A stretch of 54,330 nt of DNA from assembly GCA_034439615.1 (NCBI GenBank), contig JAWXAT010000046.1:1-54330 (forward strand). The letters run 5' to 3'. Both the position numbers and the translations under genes were made by a program. The stretch is from Oligoflexia bacterium (GTDB taxonomy: Bacteria > Bdellovibrionota > Bdellovibrionia > JABDDW01). This document shows positions 18,488-26,242 of the stretch, piece by piece; within the stretch, counting starts at the first letter, position 1; every line of letters starts with the position of its first letter. The notes beneath the pieces were generated by a model, which had not been told where the DNA came from, made no database searches, and saw nothing but the letters and a program-made list of their open reading frames with translations.

Positions 18488-18667
18488 TTGGTAGTTCCCA
18501 TTGTGGTTCCGCACTAGTCGCCCAAAGGCCTGGCCGGGCGGTTCGTGGTTCCCTTGGCGGTTCCGGTCGCACAATGGTGGTTCCCGTTTTTGAGCGGGAA
18601 CCACCATTTGAACCCGAGGGAACCCCAATGGAACCATTGTTTATGGAGACACTATTTTTGTGGTTCC
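18488..18667. repeat. GGTTCC / GGAACC inverted-repeat cluster
   Basis: About ten copies of GGTTCC or its complement fall in 180 bp. The core is a perfect 14-bp inverted repeat, AATGGTGGTTCCCG at 18573-18586 and its complement at 18595-18608, around an 8-base loop. There is no T tract, so a terminator is unlikely. The rest of the 18307-18844 gap holds no gene I can support. The stretch is GC-richer than its surroundings. Confidence 0.6.
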
Positions 18668-18844
18668 AGGCACTTTCCCTCAATTACTTTGACACGTTAT
18701 GCCGATGCGATATGTTCCAATACAGCAGTTCGAAGTTCTGGGATTTGGGCACGCCAACTTTCTCCGAATGTAGAACCTCCCTTCGATGTGCTTTCATGCA
18801 ACATTTTTAATCGCATTGCCCAGTGTATCTGCTACACTAAATAC

Positions 18845-19431
18845 ATGAAAAAATCTGCCGTCCTCATCTTGAGTCTATGCATTCTATCCTCTCTTATAGT
18901 CTTTCAGAACTGCAGCGACGCGGGCGGAGGAGGTGGCGGGCGCAATACTGCCGCAGCAATTAGTACTATCACTTTGACTGCAATGGCGACCCTGGCTGTA
19001 TCTCGACCAATCCCACCAATGGCACATATGGCGACTTGAACCAGGGGCCAGTGTATGCCAATTGTTCAGCTCTGCTCACCTTCGGCAATATCAATTGGGG
19101 ATCTGCGGCCACTCATTGGTGCGATCACTTAGCGAGCGGCAGTGTTGGCGGTGGAGGCACCGGCGGCCTCAACGCACCGACAGTCTCGAGCATTTCACCC
19201 ACCAGCGCTGCCCCTGTTGCCACTTTCGGCATTTTCGTCCAAATTTTCGGGACAAATTTTCCGAGCTCACTTTCAGGTTTGACCGCCACCTACTGTGGCC
19301 GTTCCCTCAATGTGCAATCTTCGACAAGCACGCAAATCAGCCTTTACATTCCGAAGATGGCGAGCTGCAAATCTCCGATCACACTTACGACCGCGGCCGG
19401 CGTGACTTGGACGTCACGCCCGCCGTTTTAA
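18845..19431 (+). pseudogene. Lipoprotein with IPT/TIG domain, frameshifted
   Basis: The first frame (18845-19039) gives a lipoprotein signal, MKKSAVLILSLC through VFQNC, then a glycine run. The coding sense continues in another frame as YYHFDCNGDPGCISTNPTNG, GDLNQGPVYANCSALLTFGN, and finally an IPT/TIG immunoglobulin-like domain (APTVSSISPTSAAPVATFGI to CKSPITLTTAAGVTW). One missing base somewhere between the glycine run and about 18966 explains both the shift and the apparent TAG. The C terminus also looks cut short. The segment is GC-rich compared with its flanks, suggesting transfer. Confidence 0.6.
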
Positions 19432-19456
19432 ATTCCATTTTGATCTAAGGGACCGA

Positions 19457-20206
19457 TTGAGAATTAATATACCTCGCAGCTACAACAAGAACATAATGAT
19501 GATTATTATTATCGTCATTTTTTCTCAAAGTCTTTTCGCTCAAGACAATGATGACTATGAAAATGAAAATATTATTGAAGAAGAATATGTCACTGAAGAA
19601 GAACCTCCACTTAAGACTTCAAATTCGGGAGCTATTTATTTTGAATTTGGATTAGGAGGCTCAAGTCTTAATCAAGAAATTGTTACGGGCAAAGAAGGGT
19701 TCGGGGTGGGGTTTTTCGGTGCCGCCGGATATCACACAGGTCCTCGAGGTTGGAAAAGCCCTCGCTATCACATTGGATTAGCTTATTTAGTACAGGGTTT
19801 TCAAAGCAAAAGAGGAGCTAATGCCAATGAAGTCGTAAGCTTTGAACAATTTCAGCTCATAGCATTGCGATTAGGAATCACGCCCATTCGCTGGCTTAGG
19901 CTTGATGTTGGTTATGGGCTTGCTCTTTTCGCCCACAACGAAGACTTGCCCAATGCTCTTAGCTCAAACACAACTTCTCGTCGTTATCAAGCATCGGGTC
20001 GAGGGTATTTGGTGGGTGGAACAATTATGCCATTACACGCAGGGCTTGTGAGATTTGGAATTGTTTGCTTTTACTTCAACGCTTCTTCTCCAAGTTATTC
20101 TTCAGACATTGTGACTAACGGAGCACATGCTCAAGTTTCAGAAATCAAATCAGACGTTCACACCTCGGGTTATTACACGGGGCTTTCTATGTTCGTGGGT
20201 TTGTAG
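19457..20206 (+). CDS. Outer-membrane beta-barrel-like exported protein
   Basis: The 249-residue protein has a signal peptide (MMIIIIVIFSQSLFAQ, about residues 14-29), an acidic linker (DNDDYENENIIEEEYVTEEE), then alternating short beta segments rich in aromatics and glycine (IYFEFGLGGSS, VGFFGAAGYHTG, RLDVGYGLALF, YLVGGTIMPLHAG) ending GYYTGLSMFVGL. This is the style of a small 8- to 10-strand porin-like barrel. TTG 19457 has AGGGA 4 bases upstream; ATG 19496 would also keep the signal peptide. It lies just right of the accessory island and is read away from it. Confidence 0.72.
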   Translation: MRINIPRSYNKNIMMIIIIVIFSQSLFAQDNDDYENENIIEEEYVTEEEPPLKTSNSGAIYFEFGLGGSSLNQEIVTGKEGFGVGFFGAAGYHTGPRGWKSPRYHIGLAYLVQGFQSKRGANANEVVSFEQFQLIALRLGITPIRWLRLDVGYGLALFAHNEDLPNALSSNTTSRRYQASGRGYLVGGTIMPLHAGLVRFGIVCFYFNASSPSYSSDIVTNGAHAQVSEIKSDVHTSGYYTGLSMFVGL

Positions 20207-20270
20207 CAGTCACCTGAAAAGAAAAAGTGACAAGGAAAAAGAAAAGAAAGACACAAACTTTTTAAGCTTG

Positions 20271-20296
20271 AGTCCGCTAGCGGACTTTCTTGTCTT
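20271..20296 (+). terminator. Probable terminator after the barrel gene
   Basis: AGTCCGCTAGCGGACT is a perfect 16-bp palindrome (6-bp stem with a CTAG loop), followed by TTCTTGTCTT. It lies 65 bases past the stop at 20206. Confidence 0.5.
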
Positions 20297-20311
20297 AAGA
20301 CATAATATGCC

Positions 20312-20352
20312 CCTATGGAGTTAGGCATCTATTAGTTGCCTAACTCCATAGG
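20312..20352. repeat. Perfect 16-bp inverted repeat (long hairpin)
   Basis: CCTATGGAGTTAGGCA and its exact complement flank a 9-base loop (20328-20336). No T tract follows. Directly after it ATAGGTGTAAT occurs twice in tandem (20348-20371), the first copy overlapping the hairpin arm. It could be a mobile palindromic repeat or a regulatory hairpin for the MscL gene downstream. Nothing else is seen in 20207-20485 besides the terminator. Confidence 0.7.
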
Positions 20353-20485
20353 TGTAATACATAGGTGTAATCTTGCGGTACTCATTTTACTTCGAATTGT
20401 GCATCGACAACTGCAGGATTATTACTTATTGATAGTAGCTTTTGTTTTTGTTAAACATTGCCCAATTATTTGAAAAGGAAATTAC

Positions 20486-20785
20486 ATAATCAAAGAATTT
20501 TTTTTATTTTTAAAAAATTATGGGGTTATCGGGCTAGCCATTGCCGTGGTTATCGGCGGCAAACTTAATGAGTTTGTGACAAGTCTTGTGAGTGATCTGT
20601 TGATGCCTGTTATTTTTCAACCAGCACTTAAGGCAGCCAACGTCGACGATATTCGCAAACTCAATTTCAATGGCATTTACTACGGAAAACTCATCAGTTC
20701 AGCGATTGATTTTTTAATTGTAGGACTAGTCGTATTTCTATTTGCCAAATATGTTCTAAAAGAAACAAGCGTTGCCAAAAAATAA
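20486..20785 (+). CDS. mscL: MscL-family mechanosensitive channel, apparent AUA start
   Basis: The frame encodes IKEFFLFLKNYGVIGLAIAV, then VIGGKLNEFVTSLVSDLLMP, which is the MscL first transmembrane helix and signature, and then a second helix (SSAIDFLIVGLVVFLFAKYVL). At 99 residues it is shorter than E. coli MscL (136) because the C-terminal bundle is missing, as in several short family members. MscL opens under membrane tension to release solutes. No ATG, GTG or TTG lies between the in-frame TGA at 20471 and the GTG at 20546, which is inside the first helix. AAAAGGA sits 6 bases before an ATA at 20486, so initiation at AUA (or AUC 20489) is the simplest reading. Confidence 0.82.
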   Translation: MIKEFFLFLKNYGVIGLAIAVVIGGKLNEFVTSLVSDLLMPVIFQPALKAANVDDIRKLNFNGIYYGKLISSAIDFLIVGLVVFLFAKYVLKETSVAKK

Positions 20786-20786
20786 A

Positions 20787-21521
20787 TTATAAAATCTCAG
20801 CAGCAATAAGTGAGGGGCCACATTTTGCTACGACCTCGTAACCTTGACCTTTAAGAAATTGCGCAATCGGATTTAAATGTAAATCAGATATCTTAGCTGC
20901 ATGTGACTCAAATACAATAAATCTTGGACGGTGTTTCTTCCAATCTATACTTTTAATAATTTTCTCATCTGCACCCTCTAGATCTATATTGAGTATATCA
21001 ACAACTTGCCCTGGTGGCAGATGCTGTTCTAAAATTTGTGTCACAGTCATGGCCTTAAGACCACGCCGCTCAATAAGTTTTGCTCTTTTGGATTTAATTA
21101 GATCTTCAGCGATTTTTTTATCTATCGTATTTAGAGCTGGCTGATCAAAAATATAAAAATCAAGATCCACCTCAGAGTCTGAAACACAAATCTCTAGATT
21201 CACATCTTTTGGGCGAATACTACGAAACGCTGACATGCTTCCGGGAAGCGCATCAATATTAACACCTCGCCATCCCTTACAATAAAAATGAAAAGTATTA
21301 GAATAATAAATCGGATGATGGGCCCCAATGTCGATATAAAAACCGTCAGTTTTATCGCCAATTAATGAGCGTAAAACCATATCTTCACCAAATTGAGAAT
21401 GTGAAAGATTAAAACTTGGCAGACGATTTAATTTAAACTTTGCCCAATAAGAAAGTGCTTTAAACCATAGATGTTTTTTTGAAAGCACACGAACATTTGG
21501 GAAACTGTTTTTGGTATCCAT
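20787..21521 (-). CDS. FkbM-family methyltransferase
   Basis: The 244-residue protein matches FkbM-type SAM-dependent O-methyltransferases: SQFGEDMVL, then the SAM-binding loop GFYIDIGAHHPIYYSNTF, the acidic strand end GVNIDALPGSM, and VVDILNIDLEGADEKIIKSIDW. Such enzymes methylate sugars or small molecules, often in surface polysaccharide pathways. The substrate is unknown. It is convergent with mscL, with one base between the stop codons, and no glycan gene is adjacent. Confidence 0.85.
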   Translation of the reverse strand: MDTKNSFPNVRVLSKKHLWFKALSYWAKFKLNRLPSFNLSHSQFGEDMVLRSLIGDKTDGFYIDIGAHHPIYYSNTFHFYCKGWRGVNIDALPGSMSAFRSIRPKDVNLEICVSDSEVDLDFYIFDQPALNTIDKKIAEDLIKSKRAKLIERRGLKAMTVTQILEQHLPPGQVVDILNIDLEGADEKIIKSIDWKKHRPRFIVFESHAAKISDLHLNPIAQFLKGQGYEVVAKCGPSLIAAEIL

Positions 21522-21593
21522 AGAATTACGTTAAGCTGATTACATGTAAGATTCAAGCGGGTTTCTCAAGTTATTGATTTGTAAAAATATTTT

Positions 21594-22157
21594 TTAATAT
21601 CTCCCACGATCACGACGTCGCTGCATTGAACTTCTTTGACGACAATACTTTGGCAATAAGTCATTATCGGTCGCTTGAGTCACACCAAGTTTAACAAATC
21701 GCTTTTCATTTATTTTGATAAACTCAGCTCCAAAATAATATTCAGCTAAAAGGCTTGTATCCCAATTTCCAAGTACAGCTGCTGCTACAAAAATGGCTTC
21801 AATTGTTGCTAGCCCACCCGTGGGATCAGCATTGTTCACACTTCGACGTGGATAAGCCGTTTCAAAACCATCAGGAATGCGTACAAGCTCAGGCAGTTTA
21901 CCTGCTATACGCCCCATAAATTGATCAAGTCGTCGCCACACACAGTCAATTGTGGCAATACCATTTATTTGTGGAAGTGTTTTTTGAACAGTTGTTAAGC
22001 ATTTACCTTTGTGATGAAGGAGTATTGAAGAATTCAATGGGCCAAAAACATCAGGGCCTTTGATTTGTATGAGTCGAAAATCAGAACGATAATAAAGTGG
22101 TGCTATTGTGCACTTATTAGCTGTTTCTGATGCTTCGATTGCTACTTCATAAAACAT
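21594..22157 (-). CDS. Tsr3-like (DUF367) protein, possible rRNA aminocarboxypropyltransferase
   Basis: This 187-residue protein aligns by eye with the eukaryotic/archaeal Tsr3 family. GIATIDCVWRRLDQF corresponds to Tsr3 GLAVVDCSWARxxxx. KLPELVRIPDGFETAYPRRS with GGLATIEAIFVAAAVLG corresponds to RLLPYLVAANPVNYGRPxxL with CVEALAAxxxIVG, and LLAEYYFGAEFIKINEKRF to the C-terminal LLxxFxWGxxFLxLN. Tsr3 transfers an aminocarboxypropyl group from S-adenosylmethionine to a hypermodified rRNA uridine. Whether this version acts on rRNA is unknown. It ends in a basic tail (RRRDRGR). There are about 70 bp to the FkbM gene on the same strand. Confidence 0.55.
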   Translation of the reverse strand: MFYEVAIEASETANKCTIAPLYYRSDFRLIQIKGPDVFGPLNSSILLHHKGKCLTTVQKTLPQINGIATIDCVWRRLDQFMGRIAGKLPELVRIPDGFETAYPRRSVNNADPTGGLATIEAIFVAAAVLGNWDTSLLAEYYFGAEFIKINEKRFVKLGVTQATDNDLLPKYCRQRSSMQRRRDRGRY

Positions 22158-22294
22158 ACTAGATATCTATCTTCTGATTCCAATTAAATAAATAATATAC
22201 GGCATTGTTTAGCAAAAACATCATCAATATCTCTTAGTTCCCGCTTGCTATTAAGCCTTTAAGTCTGGAAAGATTAGGTTGCAAAAACTAGGGG

Positions 22295-23734
22295 GTGATT
22301 GTGGTATCTAAATTTCTTATTGGTGCAGTAATTTATTTTGCAACTTCAGCTCAAGCTGCTGGCCCCATTGGTGGAATCACTGGCCTTAACCCTAAGATCG
22401 ACACATCGATAGTTTCTATTCCTGCCCCGCCAAGTGATTGGAAAAAGTATCCGTATTATCCTGTCCAATCAAAAATTGAATTTCCAAAAGATGAGGGCCG
22501 TCACAAATGGAACTCAGCTCTTGAATGGTGGTACGTCGTTATGCACGTCACCGGAGAAACCACCGGCAACGAATACTCAGTTTTGGTTACACATTTTAGC
22601 AATGGTTATCGATTTTTTGATGTCACTAATATCACGAACAAAACTCATGTTAGCGGCACGACCAAAGGTAAATGGAATGCCCATGAGGGTTTTCTAGACG
22701 TCACCCAAATAACCCCCTATGGTGCTGACACCATGCGCACAAAGCGCGACGAAAAAGGTCAACTTATTCCCTTTGAATATGAAATGCACACACATCACTC
22801 AGAAATGGAATTACGCGCAGAAGTTAAAGCACTTAAAGCTCCCTTTATGGTTGGCGGCGACGGCTTAGTACAAATCGGCACAAGCGGTTGGAGTTGGTAT
22901 TACTCCCAAACTCGGATGGAAGCTCGTGGTGTTTTAACGTATAAAGGAATCACAGAATCAATCTCAGGGATTGCATGGATGGATCACCAATGGGGACCAT
23001 TTTTAATTTCACCTGTGCAGTTGGGCGGTGTTTTTGAATCATATGAATGGTTTTGTCTGCAACTTGATAATAACACAGAACTCATGACGAGCAATATCTA
23101 TGACCGCAGTAATCGCTTGCCCCAAACAAGTGCTTATGGAGGTGTAGGAATAGTAAACCCTGATGGTTCTGTGGATGGCATTGTAAAACGCACGTATATA
23201 CACAAACGATATTGGCAAGATCCTGTCGAAAAAATTTATATGTCAATGGGCTGGCAACTTATCGTTCCTGAATGGCAAATGGATCTCACTATAACTCCTA
23301 AGTTTGAAGATCAAATCGTACGCTTTCCATTTAAAGGTTCATTTTGGGAAGGAGCAGCTTCAGTCACAGGTACTCTTCGCGGAGTTGCCGTTTCAGGAAA
23401 AGCTTTTGGCGAACTCATGCATCATTTTCAACTCCCAAAAATAGCAGTTGGCGCCCTCAATAAAACCTATTCTGCTGATGAACTCATTGCTTTAAAATGG
23501 AATATAAAAAACCCCGATGATGGCAACCCCCTTCATTACAGACTTGATTTGATCGGAAATGGAACAGTTACGAAATTAGTAGATCGACTTCGTATTCCAG
23601 AATGGAAGTTTCGAATGAGAGACTTACTTCCAGCTGATTTAGCTCAAGGCGAGTTTATGGTTAAAATCTCAGCATTTTCAGAAGATAAAGTTATTACCTC
23701 AAGTAGGGATTCTGATTTTTTCGTAATTAAATAA
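22295..23734 (+). CDS. Exported AttH / CrtC-like lipocalin-type protein
   Basis: The 479-residue protein has a signal peptide (residues 5-22, ending AQAA) and two paired lipocalin-like halves with the AttH/CrtC (carotenoid 1,2-hydratase superfamily) hallmarks: WNSALEWWYVVMHVTGE near residue 75, the long middle HTHHSEMELRAEV, and GIAWMDHQWGPF near residue 230. Members are lipid- or isoprenoid-handling proteins; secreted forms often have no known reaction. No other carotenoid gene is near, so a hydratase role is not supported. The start is GTG 22295 or the GTG two codons later. It lies 24 bp before the carbonic anhydrase gene, probably in one operon. Confidence 0.75.
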   Translation: MIVVSKFLIGAVIYFATSAQAAGPIGGITGLNPKIDTSIVSIPAPPSDWKKYPYYPVQSKIEFPKDEGRHKWNSALEWWYVVMHVTGETTGNEYSVLVTHFSNGYRFFDVTNITNKTHVSGTTKGKWNAHEGFLDVTQITPYGADTMRTKRDEKGQLIPFEYEMHTHHSEMELRAEVKALKAPFMVGGDGLVQIGTSGWSWYYSQTRMEARGVLTYKGITESISGIAWMDHQWGPFLISPVQLGGVFESYEWFCLQLDNNTELMTSNIYDRSNRLPQTSAYGGVGIVNPDGSVDGIVKRTYIHKRYWQDPVEKIYMSMGWQLIVPEWQMDLTITPKFEDQIVRFPFKGSFWEGAASVTGTLRGVAVSGKAFGELMHHFQLPKIAVGALNKTYSADELIALKWNIKNPDDGNPLHYRLDLIGNGTVTKLVDRLRIPEWKFRMRDLLPADLAQGEFMVKISAFSEDKVITSSRDSDFFVIK

Positions 23735-23758
23735 AAGGCCTCAAGTTAAAGGATAATA

Positions 23759-24415
23759 ATGAAAAAACTTGTTAATGGTATAGTTGAATTTCGCAAAAAA
23801 GTGCTTCCTGGGTATAAAGAAATGTTTGCACGCCTTGCCCTAGGCCATGCACCCGACTCACTTTTCATCGCATGTTCTGATAGCCGTGTTGTGCCAAATC
23901 TTTTTGCCTCTACTGACCCCGGCGATCTTTTTGTAATCAGAAATGTTGGCAATCTCATACCAAGTTGCGGTGCTGATGGACATTCAATTGCAGATGAATC
24001 CGAAGCTGCAGGAATCGAACACGCTGTATTGAATTTAAATGTTTCTGATATCATCGTGTGCGGACACTCTGAATGTGGCGCAATGCGAGCCCTCATAGAT
24101 GGGCGCGACAATGTTAAGGCTCCACATTTACGTGCTTGGCTCAGACATGGTGAAGAATCCCTTACAAAATTAAACCAAAACACAACGCAACTGAGCCCCG
24201 TCAACCAACTCTCACAACTCAATGTACTCCAACAAATGGAGCATCTAAAGTCATACCCGATTATTAAAGAACGTTTGGCTTCAAAAAAACTAAGTCTGCA
24301 TGGTTGGTGGTTTGAACTAAGCACTGCAGATGTGTACTCCTATGAAGATGCATTAAATAAGTTCATCTTAATTGACGAAGCAGGAGCTGAGCGAATTTTA
24401 TCTCGACTCACTTAA
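23759..24415 (+). CDS. Beta-class carbonic anhydrase
   Basis: The 218-residue enzyme interconverts CO2 and bicarbonate. The zinc ligands are all visible: Cys39 in FIACSDSR (with the Asp41-Arg43 dyad), His103 and Cys106 in VCGHSECGAMRAL. RNVGNLIP and the GIEHAVLNLNVSDI helix are also typical. There is no signal peptide, so it acts in the cytoplasm. It lies 24 bp after the AttH-like gene and its 3' end is 61 bp from doxX, so the three may be co-transcribed. Confidence 0.95.
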   Translation: MKKLVNGIVEFRKKVLPGYKEMFARLALGHAPDSLFIACSDSRVVPNLFASTDPGDLFVIRNVGNLIPSCGADGHSIADESEAAGIEHAVLNLNVSDIIVCGHSECGAMRALIDGRDNVKAPHLRAWLRHGEESLTKLNQNTTQLSPVNQLSQLNVLQQMEHLKSYPIIKERLASKKLSLHGWWFELSTADVYSYEDALNKFILIDEAGAERILSRLT

Positions 24416-24476
24416 AAACACAGATCACACTTTAGATATATTTTATTTTGTAGTTCACACAGTTGAAAGGAATCAA

Positions 24477-24920
24477 ATGAAAAAGACGAAATGTAAGGAT
24501 TGTTTTAAAGTACCTGCACAGGAAAATTGGGGGTCAACAGCACTTTTAATACTACGCCTCATTGTTGGGGTTGCATTTGTATTACACGGATGGGGAAAAA
24601 TTCAAAATCCATTCGCATGGATGGGACCTGATGCCCCCGTTCCTGGTTTTTTTCAGTTTTTAGCGGCACTCTCAGAATTTGGTGGAGGCTTAGCATTAAT
24701 CGTAGGTTTTTTAACAAAACTCGCTGCCCTTGGCCTAACCTTTACGATGATCGCTGCTACCGGTATGCATATGTTTGTAATGAAAGACCCCTTCGTAAAT
24801 CAAACTGGCGGATCTTCATATGAATTGGCTTTGGTGTACTTAGGAATCTCTCTATTATTTTTAATGATGGGTCCGGGTAAGTTCTCTTTGGATTCAAAAA
24901 TATTTGGTGAAAAGAAATAA
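24477..24920 (+). CDS. DoxX-family membrane protein
   Basis: The 147-residue protein has four transmembrane helices and the DoxX signature: LLILRLIVGVAFVLHGWGKI, FFQFLAALSEFGGGLALIVGF, AALGLTFTMIAATGMHMFVM and YELALVYLGISLLFLMMGPGK. DoxX proteins are inner-membrane subunits often linked to thiol or oxidative-stress handling. An N-terminal CKDC pair (about residues 5-8) is unusual and may be redox active or metal-binding. ATG 24477 has GAAAGG 6 bases upstream; a longer frame overlapping the carbonic anhydrase gene is not credible. Confidence 0.88.
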   Translation: MKKTKCKDCFKVPAQENWGSTALLILRLIVGVAFVLHGWGKIQNPFAWMGPDAPVPGFFQFLAALSEFGGGLALIVGFLTKLAALGLTFTMIAATGMHMFVMKDPFVNQTGGSSYELALVYLGISLLFLMMGPGKFSLDSKIFGEKK

Positions 24921-24923
24921 AAA

Positions 24924-24957
24924 AATGGGCCTTAAGTGTAAATGCTTAAGGCCCATT
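24924..24957 (-). terminator. Terminator between doxX and ahpC
   Basis: AATGGGCCTTAAG and its exact complement form a 13-bp stem with an 8-base loop. On the minus strand it is followed by TTTTTATTTC, so it should end the ahpC message. It may also end doxX on the plus strand, with a weaker tail. Confidence 0.75.
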
Positions 24958-24983
24958 AATCATATTTAAACCCTAGATGTACC

Positions 24984-25550
24984 TTAGATTTTTCCTACCA
25001 AGTTAATACCAGGCTTAAGTGTTTGCTCACCTGGACGCCATTTAGCGGGACAAACTTCATTTGGGTTTTTAGAAACAAATTGAGCTGCTTGAACTTTTCT
25101 TAAAAGCTCATCAGCGTTTCTGCCGATTCCGTTATCGTTTACTTCGGCAAGTTTAATTTTGCCGTCTGGATCTACTAAAAAGGTTCCACGATAAGAAAGC
25201 CCTGCTTCTTCAATGTGGACTCCAAAAGCACGTGTTAAAAAACCAGTAGGATCAGCAAGCATGGGGTAGTTGATCTGCTTAATTGTGGGAGATGCGTCAT
25301 GCCATGCCTTATGAGTAAATTGTGTATCTGTACTTACAGAATAAACCTCAACACCCATTTTTTGAAAAGCTTCATACTTTTCAGCCATGTCACCTAGTTC
25401 AGTAGGACAAACAAAAGTGAAGTCAGCTGGGTAAAAGAAGAAAACCGACCATTTTCCTCGAAGATCTTCTTGGGTTACAGTTTTAAAAGCGTCTTTATGA
25501 TAAGCCTGAGCTTTAAAGTCAGGTACCTTGGTATTAATTAAAGTTGTCAT
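24984..25550 (-). CDS. ahpC: Typical 2-Cys peroxiredoxin (AhpC)
   Basis: The 188-residue protein detoxifies hydrogen peroxide, organic peroxides and peroxynitrite. The peroxidatic Cys48 lies in FFYPADFTFVCPTELGD and the resolving Cys167 in NEVCPAKWRPGE, the hallmark of AhpC-type decamers. No ahpF reductase is adjacent, so reduction must come from another system. It follows the P-loop gene by 12 bp on the same strand, with an AGGAG site before its ATG. It has its own terminator. Confidence 0.96.
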   Translation of the reverse strand: MTTLINTKVPDFKAQAYHKDAFKTVTQEDLRGKWSVFFFYPADFTFVCPTELGDMAEKYEAFQKMGVEVYSVSTDTQFTHKAWHDASPTIKQINYPMLADPTGFLTRAFGVHIEEAGLSYRGTFLVDPDGKIKLAEVNDNGIGRNADELLRKVQAAQFVSKNPNEVCPAKWRPGEQTLKPGINLVGKI

Positions 25551-25562
25551 TTAGTTCTCCTT

Positions 25563-26117
25563 TTATATTTTTCGTTCTGAAATATAGCCTAACCCATTTT
25601 TATGTACAAGCTTCCATTGACCCATTGATCGAATATGAATTGTTTTATGCTTTATATTATCTCGACTCATAATCTTTAAAAGCTCAGGTCGCATTTTTGA
25701 ATGAATACGCCATAGTGTTTTAAATAGCTTTACCGTATGGCTAAGCGTTGCTTCGTTACAGCCCTCGGGCAATTCAATTCTCTTACTCCAAAGGCTTTTA
25801 AACTGGCGCTTTAACGCCCATAAATAATTACGCCATATTGGTAGATCTACAAAAATGATCTTATCAGCCAATAAAATGTTCTTTTGTAGTAAATCTAAAG
25901 GGCCAAAACCGTCAATAAGCCATTTTTCTTGGCTTGTGATTTCATTAAGAATTTTACGCGTTTCATTAAGGTCACGAATTATCATGCCTGGAAGAAATTG
26001 AATAGAATCCACAGGGGTGTGAGGCAAGTCGTAAATTTTTGAGAGACTTTTGCTTAATACAGTTTTTCCACCCGCCGCGTTTCCTATAATTAAAATTTTC
26101 AAAATTTTATCTGACAT
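25563..26117 (-). CDS. P-loop kinase, adenylate-kinase-like (topology modulation protein type)
   Basis: The 184-residue protein begins with a Walker A loop, ILIIGNAAGGKTVLSKSLS, then PHTPVDSIQFLPG and WLIDGFGPLDLL, and has a Walker-B-like IIFVDLPIWRNYLWALKR. This is the pattern of the small adenylate-kinase-related proteins annotated as DNA topology modulation protein FlaR. The true substrate is unknown and no topology role should be assumed. It is the first gene of a likely two-gene unit with ahpC. Confidence 0.72.
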   Translation of the reverse strand: MSDKILKILIIGNAAGGKTVLSKSLSKIYDLPHTPVDSIQFLPGMIIRDLNETRKILNEITSQEKWLIDGFGPLDLLQKNILLADKIIFVDLPIWRNYLWALKRQFKSLWSKRIELPEGCNEATLSHTVKLFKTLWRIHSKMRPELLKIMSRDNIKHKTIHIRSMGQWKLVHKNGLGYISERKI

Positions 26118-26242
26118 TTAAAAAACCTATCACCGTCAATTCATATTGCATAGCGTAAAGATCGCTACTCCCAAGGTAATTCAGGCCTTAAGTCTTACCT
26201 GGATTGTTCATTAGAATTTAATAAAGTGCCGATAAATCTATT

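Noticed and set aside
18488-18667. GGTTCC array considered as an integron attC-like or CRISPR-like repeat
   Set aside because: Spacing is irregular, unit length is about 6 to 14 bases, there is no integrase or cas gene, and no spacers of constant length exist.
20312-20352. Hairpin considered as a rho-independent terminator
   Set aside because: The stem is long and perfect but is followed by TGTAATAC, with no run of T bases on either strand.
22295-23734. Calling the CrtC-like protein a carotenoid hydratase
   Set aside because: No other carotenoid gene is nearby, the protein is exported, and most AttH-type secreted members have no known link to carotenoids.
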